Source of the DNA: Candidatus Uhrbacteria bacterium
GTDB lineage: Bacteria > Patescibacteriota > Patescibacteriia > UBA9934 > UBA9568
Length of the DNA stretch: 11,684 nt
Assembly: GCA_003497135.1 (NCBI GenBank)
Contig: DNKR01000053.1
Location: 22,367 to 34,050, forward strand
Reading direction: 5' to 3'
Positions 6,411-11,684 of the stretch are shown in pieces. A model generated the notes under the pieces. The model had not been told where the DNA came from. It did not search any database and saw nothing but the letters and a program-made list of their open reading frames with translations. Every line of letters starts with the position of its first letter. Position 1 is the first letter of the stretch. Made by a program: the position numbers and the translations under genes.

Positions 6411-9164
6411 TTACGCCCCATGGCACTTTTTATACTTCTTTCCGCTTCCGCATGGGCAAAAATCGTTTCGTCCAACTTTGTCAGCTTTTGATGTTTGGGG
6501 CTGATTTGTTCCTCCCATTGTCTTGTCTGCGCCTGATAGCTGGACTCCGCTTCGTTCAAGAAGCGATTTACCGGTGTCTGCGACGCGCTTTGCTTCCAGA
6601 TACTGTTTTATGTACTTGAAAAAGTTATACGCGACTTCTTGGCGCATTGCTGATAATAATTGCTGGAACATTGTGTACGATTCTTTTTTATACTCTACAA
6701 GCGGATCGCGCTGGCCGTATCCGTGCAAACTGATTGCTGTGCGCAAATAATTCATCGCGTCCAAATGCTCAATCCAAAGCGCGTCGCTGGTACGAAGCAA
6801 TAAAGATTTTTCCGCTTTGCAAAGATCGTTTCTGTCAGTTATCTGCTTTTCAGCTGATTCATATTCGCGCTCTACAACCTCCATTGCTTTGTTTATCAGC
6901 TTGTCGCGCAAATCAGCAATGCTCATTTTGTCTTTTGACCTGTACTGATCAAGGATTGATCTTATTTCTGCTCTGCTTGTCTCATCAAGGGGTAAAATTG
7001 TTTCAAATGTTTCCAGTATTTCTTTTGCGTTTTGATCCGGCTCTGCTTTAACAGCTCCTGGAATTTCTACTTTCTCGCCAGTATGGAACAAAACAACTTC
7101 TTCTGTTTCTTCTTCAATAAATTTCAAGACATGCTCTTTAAGCGCTTGAACATCTGAATTTTCCGAGGCCAAAAGAATCTCGCGCCTTCTACGATAAATT
7201 GCATCGCGTTGCTTGTTTAAAACATCATCGTATTCAAGCAAGTGCTTGCGCATGTCAAAGTGATGACCTTCAACTCTGTGCTGAGCTTTCTCCAGAGCGT
7301 TGCCGACTATTTTCATTTCAATCGGCATGTCATCTGGAATTCCCAGCTTGTTCATTATGCCTTTGACCCGATCAGAACCGAAAATGCGCATGATATCGTC
7401 TTCCATAGAAACGCAAAATACTGTTTCACCCGGATCGCCTTGGCGTCCTGCGCGTCCGCGAAGCTGATTGTCAATGCGCCTTGCTTCGTGCCTTTCAGTG
7501 CCCAGCACAAACAAACCGCCTAAATTTTTAACGCGCTCGGCTTTTTCTTGATCGTACGGGACTCCGCCAAGCACAATATCAACTCCGCGTCCTGCCATGT
7601 TTGTTGCAACAGTAACAGAACCCTCACGCCCTGCTTGCGCAATTGTTTCTCCCTCGCTTTCATGCTGTTTCGCGTTTAGAACCTGGTGCGGAATCCCCTC
7701 CCGCTTAAGCAACTCGCTTACGAGTTCGTTTTTGTCTATTGAAACCGTGCCGATTAAAACCGGCTGTCCGCTTTCGTGGCGCTTTTTGACTTCTGCAACA
7801 ACCGCCGTGTATTTGCCTATTTCGTTTTTGTAAATTCTATCGTGCAGATCATTGCGCGATGACGGTTTGTTTGTCGGAAGTATGACAACATCAAGGCCGT
7901 AAATTTTTTGGAATTCTTCTTCTTCTGTAGCTGCTGTACCAGTCATTCCGGCGAGCTTGCCGTACATGCGAAAATAATTTTGAAAAGTAATAGTCGCAAG
8001 CGTCTGGCTCTCGCGCTTAATTTCAACATTTTCTTTTGCCTCAATCGCCTGATGCAAACCATCGGAATATCTTCGGCCTTCCATAATACGGCCTGTAAAC
8101 TGGTCAACGATTAAAACTTCGCCGTCTTGTATAACATAATCACGATCGTTTTGAAAAAGTGTGCGCGCGCGCAGAGCTTGTTCAATGTGATGCACGGTTC
8201 GCGAGCCGCCTGAAACATACATATTTTCAACGCCGAGCAATTCTTCCATTTTTTTCATGCCGGATTCCGTTAGCGCCGCTGAACGCATTTTTTCATCAAC
8301 ATTGTAATCCTCGTTTTCGCGCAAGCGCGCCACAAGCTGTGCGAATTTGTAATACAAGTCAGCTGACTCCTCTGCCGGAGCGCTTATGATAAGCGGAGTG
8401 CGCGCTTCATCTATAAGAATAGAATCAACTTCATCAACAATCGCGAAATTCAGTTCGCGCTGGACTGTTTGCTCGGAGCTCCACGCCATATTGTCGCGCA
8501 AATAATCAAAACCGAATTCGTTATTTGTGCCATATGTGATATCCGCAGCGTACGCTTCTTTGCGCGAACATGGGCGCAAGTAGTCGTGATGCACATGAAA
8601 CGACGCTGTTTGGTCGCGGTCTTTGTCGTGTTCTGTTTCTTGCGCTTCTGTTTGGTGTTTAAAGCTTGGATCATAAAGAAATCCGGTTTCGTGCGCAATG
8701 CATCCAACAGAAAGCCCGAGCGAATAATAAACCTGTCCCATCCATACAGCATCGCGCTTTGCAAGATAGTCGTTTACAGTAACAACATGCACGCCCTTGC
8801 CTGTAAGCGCGTTTAAATAAATCGGCGCGGTTGATGTGAGCGTCTTTCCTTCGCCTGTCCGCATTTCTGCGATTGTGCCGCTATGCAAAATCAGTCCGCC
8901 CATAAGTTGAACATCAAAATGCCTTTGCCCAAGATTCCGCTTTGCGGATTCGCGAACAACAGCAAATGCTTCGTGCGTCAGATCATCGGGCGATAAACCG
9001 TCCGCGATTTTTTGCTTGAACTCTGCTGTCTTTGCTTTTAGCCCTTCGTCTGACAAAGAAGACATGTCTTGTTCCAAAGAATTGATGGCTTCAACATCTT
9101 TCCAAAGACGAGATATTATTTTTTTGTTCGGATCGCCGAAGATCTTTCGTAGGATTGGGTTCAT
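6411..9164 (-). CDS. secA: Preprotein translocase ATPase SecA
   Basis: SecA is the cytosolic ATPase that drives unfolded preproteins through SecYEG. At 917 residues it is full length. The N terminus (LRKIFGDPNKK) supports the ATG at 9164. Visible motifs are Walker A MRTGEGKT (101-108), Walker B VDEVDSILIDEARTP (243-257), QTLATITFQNYFRMY (387-401) followed by KLAGMTGTA (403-411), ATNMAGRGVDI (520-530) and QLRGRAGRQGDPGE (567-580). The C-terminal zinc-binding SEC-C motif is intact, with Cys903, Cys905, Cys914 and His915. Residues about 159-205 are an extra segment, rich in His, Asp and Glu, just before YAADITYGTNNEFGFDYLRDN, where standard SecA has only about eight residues. No terminator with a U-tract follows the stop. 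Upstream is the palindromic repeat element; no convincing promoter was found between them. Confidence 0.98.
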   Translation of the reverse strand: MNPILRKIFGDPNKKIISRLWKDVEAINSLEQDMSSLSDEGLKAKTAEFKQKIADGLSPDDLTHEAFAVVRESAKRNLGQRHFDVQLMGGLILHSGTIAEMRTGEGKTLTSTAPIYLNALTGKGVHVVTVNDYLAKRDAVWMGQVYYSLGLSVGCIAHETGFLYDPSFKHQTEAQETEHDKDRDQTASFHVHHDYLRPCSRKEAYAADITYGTNNEFGFDYLRDNMAWSSEQTVQRELNFAIVDEVDSILIDEARTPLIISAPAEESADLYYKFAQLVARLRENEDYNVDEKMRSAALTESGMKKMEELLGVENMYVSGGSRTVHHIEQALRARTLFQNDRDYVIQDGEVLIVDQFTGRIMEGRRYSDGLHQAIEAKENVEIKRESQTLATITFQNYFRMYGKLAGMTGTAATEEEEFQKIYGLDVVILPTNKPSSRNDLHDRIYKNEIGKYTAVVAEVKKRHESGQPVLIGTVSIDKNELVSELLKREGIPHQVLNAKQHESEGETIAQAGREGSVTVATNMAGRGVDIVLGGVPYDQEKAERVKNLGGLFVLGTERHEARRIDNQLRGRAGRQGDPGETVFCVSMEDDIMRIFGSDRVKGIMNKLGIPDDMPIEMKIVGNALEKAQHRVEGHHFDMRKHLLEYDDVLNKQRDAIYRRRREILLASENSDVQALKEHVLKFIEEETEEVVLFHTGEKVEIPGAVKAEPDQNAKEILETFETILPLDETSRAEIRSILDQYRSKDKMSIADLRDKLINKAMEVVEREYESAEKQITDRNDLCKAEKSLLLRTSDALWIEHLDAMNYLRTAISLHGYGQRDPLVEYKKESYTMFQQLLSAMRQEVAYNFFKYIKQYLEAKRVADTGKSLLERSGVQLSGADKTMGGTNQPQTSKADKVGRNDFCPCGSGKKYKKCHGA

Positions 9165-9201
9165 AAAATAATAGAGAAAAAAATGGAAAATTTAAAGTTA
9201 C

Positions 9202-9317
9202 CCGTCATTTCGAACCCCCACTACTGTTTTTGGGGTGAGAAATCCCATCTGCGTGCTTCTACTGCTTGGCAGTTGAGATCTCTCACCCCCAATACTGAAT
9301 AGGGGTTCGAGATGACG
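9202..9317. repeat. MITE-like palindromic element with 17-bp terminal inverted repeats
   Basis: Left end CCGTCATTTCGAACCCC (9202-9218) and right end GGGGTTCGAGATGACGG (9301-9317) match at 16 of 17 bases as inverted repeats. The similarity continues inward to GGGGTGAGAAATC on the left and GATCTCTCACCCC on the right, so about 45 bp of each arm can pair. Each arm also folds on itself through ACCCC/GGGGT, allowing a cruciform. There is no coding capacity. Such elements are typically non-autonomous transposon remnants or dispersed palindromes. It sits between hpf and secA and is read through by minus-strand transcription of either. A related sequence appears at the right window edge. Confidence 0.8.
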
Positions 9318-9342
9318 GAAAAAACAATCCAAAATCGTAATT

Positions 9343-9372
9343 CCCCGGCCTCGCCTTGGCTAGGCCGAGGGG
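9343..9372 (-). terminator. GC-rich hairpin after hpf, possible terminator
   Basis: About 16 bp past the hpf stop, CCTCG-CC (9349-9355) pairs with GG-C-CGAGG (9363-9370) around a 7-nt loop, and further G/C bases on each side can extend the stem. On the minus strand it is followed only by AATTACGATTTT, not a clean U-tract, so intrinsic termination is uncertain. Part of the arm (TTCCCCGGCCT) is repeated inside the last codons of hpf. Confidence 0.4.
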
Positions 9373-9388
9373 CGGGCCAAAATTTCTT

Positions 9389-9733
9389 TTATTCCTTCCC
9401 CGGCCTTGGATGATGCTTTCTGTCAATTAATTTTTCACGGACTTGTTCCAATTGCCTTTTTAGATCGCTCTGACAAGCGTCAATCGCTGCATACAGATCG
9501 TCGCCGACTGATTCAGCTCGCAACAGATGTCCCGGAATCTGCAAATTGCATTCTGCCTTGAATACCTCGCCTTTATTATGATGGCCTGTGGTTTTACCAA
9601 CTTCTATGTCCAAGGTTACTGCCGGCTCAAAATGTTGAGCAAATTTTGCAAGAGAAAGCATTTTTTCTTCCACATACGCGCGGATTGCGTCTGTAAGATC
9701 CATATTTGTGCACTTGATATTTGATATTTCCAT
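9389..9733 (-). CDS. hpf: Ribosome hibernation promoting factor, short form (HPF/RaiA family)
   Basis: This 114-residue protein has the HPF/YfiA fold signature: an opening strand MEISNIKCTNMDLTDAIRAY, then helix YVEEKMLSLAKF, the strand VTLDIEVGKTTGHHNKGEVFKAECNLQIPG and the second helix with DDLYAAIDACQSDLKRQLEQVREKL (about 78-102). It lacks the C-terminal dimerisation domain of long HPF, so it is a short type. The family binds the 30S decoding region and inactivates ribosomes in starvation or stationary phase. It lies 16 nt after the murB stop and may be cotranscribed, but a promoter within the murB end can drive it separately. No Shine-Dalgarno precedes the ATG. The C-terminal tail (RKHHPRPGKE) is encoded partly by a GC-rich segment that recurs in the hairpin beyond the stop. 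Confidence 0.93.
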   Translation of the reverse strand: MEISNIKCTNMDLTDAIRAYVEEKMLSLAKFAQHFEPAVTLDIEVGKTTGHHNKGEVFKAECNLQIPGHLLRAESVGDDLYAAIDACQSDLKRQLEQVREKLIDRKHHPRPGKE

Positions 9734-9749
9734 ACTATGTTTTATTGAT

Positions 9750-10715
9750 TTAAAACCCTATATATTGTACCTCATTTTGAAGCAAAATTCCAAATTCGTC
9801 TTTTGCGCGATCTTTGACTTTTTCTACTAGCCAAAAAACATCAAATGCTGTTGCATTACCAAGATTTACAATAAAATTGCCGTGCTTTTGCGAAATCTGC
9901 GCACTGCCGATTGTTTCGCCTTTTAGTCCAAGATTCTCAATCAGCCATCCTGCAGGGATATTTTTTTTAGAAATAAATTCTTCTGGCACTATGAATTTTT
10001 CTTTTAAGCGGGCAATATCTTTTTCGTTTGAAAATTCAAAATTTTTAAACATGCATCCTGCGGACGAACTGTCAAATGGCTGTGAGGCCATTCTTTTTGC
10101 CAAAAGCGCGTTAATTTTTTCTTCTATCTCTTTTTTATCGCCATGTGACAGCAAAAACGAAACTTGAAAAATTACCCAATCTTTATGTTCTTTAAAAATG
10201 CTGTGCCTGTAACTAAAATCTAGTTCGTCTTTTTTCAATTCTTTTATTTCCCCATCGCAAAGCGCTGTTACTGATTCAACAAAATCTTTTGTTTCGCTTC
10301 CATAACAGCCCGCGTTTCCATAAACCATTCCACCTACTGTTCCCGGAACTGTAACAGCCCATTCAAGCCCAGAGAGACCTGCTGATGATGCTTGCCTTGA
10401 AACTGCAGTGTTTGGCGCGCCGGCGCCTGCGATTAATCTATTGCCTTCAACTTTTACATCACGCATTGCAATCTGAATCACAAGCCCGCGAACGCCGGAA
10501 TCTGAAACAAGAACATTTGATCCTCCGCCAAGAACAGTATATTTGATTCCAAGCTCGTTTGCTTTTGCAATTAGCGCTTTTAATTGTTCAACGTTTGTTA
10601 CACGCGCGTAATAATCAGCCGGCCCGCCAATGCGAAAATTAGTGTGCTTGTTCATCATCTCGCCCGCAAGCACGCTCGCACCTGAAGCATTTAATTGTTC
10701 AATTATTGAGTTCAT
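9750..10715 (-). CDS. murB: UDP-N-acetylenolpyruvoylglucosamine reductase (MurB)
   Basis: MurB is the cytosolic FAD enzyme that reduces enolpyruvyl-UDP-GlcNAc with NADPH to UDP-MurNAc, the second committed step of peptidoglycan synthesis. The ATG at 10715 (321 residues) is chosen over an in-frame ATG 29 codons upstream because a consensus promoter lies within that extension. Motifs are NFRIGGPADYY (26-36), the FAD-binding VLGGGSNVLVSDSG (61-74), VTVPGTVGGMVYGNAGCYGSE (121-141), YRHS with Arg170 (169-172), SSAGCMFKN (217-225), AAGWLIE-like PAGWLIENLGLKG (254-266) and LLQNEVQYIG with Glu315 (311-320). The residue aligned with the catalytic Ser of E. coli MurB (Ser229) is Cys221. Gene length and motifs are otherwise normal. 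It is followed 16 nt later by hpf. Confidence 0.96.
   Translation of the reverse strand: MNSIIEQLNASGASVLAGEMMNKHTNFRIGGPADYYARVTNVEQLKALIAKANELGIKYTVLGGGSNVLVSDSGVRGLVIQIAMRDVKVEGNRLIAGAGAPNTAVSRQASSAGLSGLEWAVTVPGTVGGMVYGNAGCYGSETKDFVESVTALCDGEIKELKKDELDFSYRHSIFKEHKDWVIFQVSFLLSHGDKKEIEEKINALLAKRMASQPFDSSSAGCMFKNFEFSNEKDIARLKEKFIVPEEFISKKNIPAGWLIENLGLKGETIGSAQISQKHGNFIVNLGNATAFDVFWLVEKVKDRAKDEFGILLQNEVQYIGF
9764..9793 (-). promoter_or_regulatory. Possible hpf promoter inside the murB 3' end
   Basis: On the minus strand -35 TTGGAA (9793-9788) and -10 TACAAT (9769-9764) are separated by 18 nt. A start near 9757 gives a leader of about 24 nt before the hpf ATG. It overlaps the last murB codons, so it would allow hpf to be expressed independently of murB, as expected for a stress protein. 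Confidence 0.5.
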
Positions 10716-10721
10716 GCGTTG

Positions 10722-10750
10722 ATAGTAGCAAAACTTGTATTGATTTTCAA
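10722..10750 (-). promoter_or_regulatory. murB promoter, leaderless
   Basis: On the minus strand -35 TTGAAA (10750-10745) and extended -10 TGC-TACTAT (10727-10722) are separated by 17 nt. Only 6 nt lie between the -10 and the ATG at 10715, so transcription would start at or next to the A of the start codon. This also rules out use of the upstream in-frame ATG at 10802 on this transcript. Confidence 0.75.
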
Positions 10751-10769
10751 GCCCAATACGCTCTGATTC

Positions 10770-10799
10770 TTGCACTTTGCACTGATATTGCATTAGAAC
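10770..10799 (+). promoter_or_regulatory. Weak candidate promoter for the right-hand small genes
   Basis: TTGCAC (10770-10775) and TAGAAC (10794-10799) have an 18-nt spacer on the plus strand, about 50 nt before the ATG at 10848. It would be divergent from the murB promoter. The -10 is poor and the assignment is tentative. Confidence 0.35.
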
Positions 10800-10847
10800 C
10801 AAAGCTGGTGTAGGTTGGCAATATCATCACAACCACAGGAGGTTAAG

Positions 10848-11258
10848 ATGAAGACCATTCTCATAATCAACGATCCGGCAACGACCTCTGAACGTGGACT
10901 GTTTCAAGCGTGCGAAAAGCTCGCTGTCGCAGTTGAACTTGTTGCAGAACCGATTCAAAGGATTGGGAAATTTGACCAATTGCATGTTCAAGTGATCCCT
11001 GACAAATCAAAGCACCTTCACATTGCAGGCTTTGGCTACCCCCTTATCGTACACTTTCGTATCAATGAAAAGGGCGGAAGAATTATCAATGAGGTCTATG
11101 CCAAGATCTATATCAGCAAAATGGGCGCGAATGTGTGGGCATGGATAGAAAAACCATCGCCAAAAGAATTCCGCGGGAATATTGGCACTGTTTTCAGAGA
11201 ACTTTCTGTTGAGGCGGTTGAACAGCTCCAGAAACAGTTCATCAGCGCTTCTGGCTGA
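10848..11258 (+). CDS. Hypothetical protein, 136 residues
   Basis: The start is fixed by a perfect AGGAGG (10837-10842) five bases before the ATG at 10848; an in-frame ATG at 10815 lies upstream of that ribosome site and is not preferred. The protein begins MKTILIINDPATTSERGLFQ, has no signal peptide or membrane segment, and looks like a small mixed alpha/beta domain with strands such as HLHIAGFGYPLIVHFRI (about 56-72) and EVYAKIYISKM (about 81-91) and a C-terminal amphipathic helix (VEAVEQLQKQF). I do not recognise the family. It is divergent from murB and followed 83 nt later by another small gene, both before one terminator, so they likely form a two-gene unit. Strong Shine-Dalgarno and more G/C-ending codons set it apart from the minus-strand genes. 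Confidence 0.75.
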   Translation: MKTILIINDPATTSERGLFQACEKLAVAVELVAEPIQRIGKFDQLHVQVIPDKSKHLHIAGFGYPLIVHFRINEKGGRIINEVYAKIYISKMGANVWAWIEKPSPKEFRGNIGTVFRELSVEAVEQLQKQFISASG

Positions 11259-11341
11259 AACAGTCGTTCAAAAAACTGATGCTGTTCGCGAAACCATAGT
11301 GGCGCACGCTAACAACATCGTTCACACGCACGGAGAAAGCA

Positions 11342-11578
11342 ATGAGGACATTCAAGGACTTCTTGGATCGCCTGAGAAGCGAGACCGAAATTCCAGAAAA
11401 GCCGGGCCATTTCAGTTTCAGCAAGGAACAGGTCGACTTCTTGGCTGTGATCGGTACGATTGCCATGAAGAAGGCAGCCAGGCCATTTGCAGAAACATCG
11501 GATCAAACCCTCGCCACTGTCATGCTCAGCAACAAGGAATGGTATGATCTCCTGAATGAATTCAAGAAGCTCGCGTAG
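11342..11578 (+). CDS. Hypothetical protein, 78 residues
   Basis: The ATG at 11342 follows GGAGAAAG (11332-11339). The protein (begins MRTFKDFLDRLRSETEIPEK) is soluble, has no Cys, and appears mostly helical. It resembles nothing I can name. All eight lysines use AAG and six of seven phenylalanines use TTC, unlike the AAA- and TTT-rich minus-strand genes. It is the last gene before the terminator at 11616-11655 and probably shares a transcript with the gene ending at 11258. The 83-nt gap between them holds no further gene. Confidence 0.7.
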   Translation: MRTFKDFLDRLRSETEIPEKPGHFSFSKEQVDFLAVIGTIAMKKAARPFAETSDQTLATVMLSNKEWYDLLNEFKKLA

Positions 11579-11615
11579 GCAGGAGTTCTTTCAACCGACA
11601 CCAACGACGATTCAC

Positions 11616-11655
11616 GCAGGGGTTCGCTACGAAAGGAACCCCTGCTAATTTTTTT
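11616..11655 (+). terminator. Rho-independent terminator of the small-gene unit
   Basis: A perfect 10-bp stem, GCAGGGGTTC (11616-11625) with GAACCCCTGC (11636-11645), has a 10-nt loop and is followed by TAATTTTTTT. It lies 37 bp after the stop at 11578 on the plus strand. Confidence 0.92.
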
Positions 11656-11658
11656 ATT

Positions 11659-11684
11659 CGTTATTTTGAACCCAACACTGTAAT
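11659..11684. repeat. Partial, diverged copy of the palindromic element, cut by the window edge
   Basis: CGTTATTTTGAACCC at 11659-11673, then AACACTGTAAT, resembles the left end of the element at 9202-9317 (CGTCATTTCGAACCC, then a region with ACTGT). Only the first 26 bp are in the window, so the opposite arm cannot be tested. Confidence 0.5.

Noticed and set aside
6208..6504. Plus-strand open frame of up to 98 codons downstream of the TTGACA promoter
   Set aside because: Its TTG start is the -35 box itself and the next ATG lies before the -10, so this promoter cannot produce it. The second half is the shadow of the secA 3' end.
9168..9190. TTTAAA-17-TATTAT on the minus strand as a secA promoter
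   Set aside because: Only 3 nt separate the -10 from the secA ATG, so transcription would begin inside the coding sequence; the match is likely chance in an AT-rich stretch.
10716..10802. Extension of murB to an ATG at 10802
   Set aside because: The extra 29 residues are not MurB-like and contain the -35 and -10 of a good promoter directly before the ATG at 10715.
11182..11547. Plus-strand open frame (121 codons) bridging the two small genes
   Set aside because: It overlaps both in another frame, has no ribosome site, and its translation is low in structure.

Overview
The window looks like a chromosomal segment from a Candidate Phyla Radiation (Patescibacteria, probably Parcubacteria-type) bacterium. 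This is inferred from gene content and protein style: a VirD4/HerA-like ATPase paired with a membrane protein of a type I associate with these genomes, a SecA with an extra acidic and His-rich insertion before the YAADITYGTNN motif, a short HPF, and mostly weak or absent Shine-Dalgarno sequences. TGA is used as a stop (secD and the gene ending at 11258), so the Gly-TGA code of some CPR lineages does not apply. No rRNA, tRNA, CRISPR array or transposase was found.

Layout. The left 10.7 kb is coded entirely on the minus strand. From left to right it holds: the first 297 codons of a P-loop ATPase cut by the window edge (1-893); its membrane-anchored partner (902-2563) with its own promoter and an elaborate palindrome upstream (2651-2712); secF (2751-3647) and secD (3644-5662), overlapping by ATGA; a small coiled-coil protein (5743-6132); a non-coding stretch with a strong plus-strand promoter and a probable structured RNA (about 6208-6410); secA (6411-9164); a 224-bp gap with a 116-bp MITE-like palindromic repeat and a GC-rich hairpin; hpf (9389-9733); and murB (9750-10715). 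The right 0.9 kb is plus-strand: two small unrecognised genes (10848-11258 and 11342-11578) with good Shine-Dalgarno sequences and a clear intrinsic terminator. Beyond it the window ends in what looks like the start of a second, diverged copy of the palindromic repeat.

How it works together. SecA (motor) and SecDF (proton-driven pulling from outside) are the auxiliary parts of the Sec export pathway. The most striking feature is SecD. About 235 residues are inserted into its extracytoplasmic P1 region, made of one degenerate and one apparently intact parvulin (PpiC-type) prolyl isomerase domain, so a folding catalyst seems to be built into the exit side of the translocon. MurB makes the cell-wall precursor UDP-MurNAc, and HPF protects idle ribosomes. 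The left-edge pair is probably a membrane DNA- or protein-transport module. secD and murB each have a near-consensus promoter so close to the start codon that their mRNAs would be leaderless or nearly so, in contrast to the right-hand small-gene cassette.
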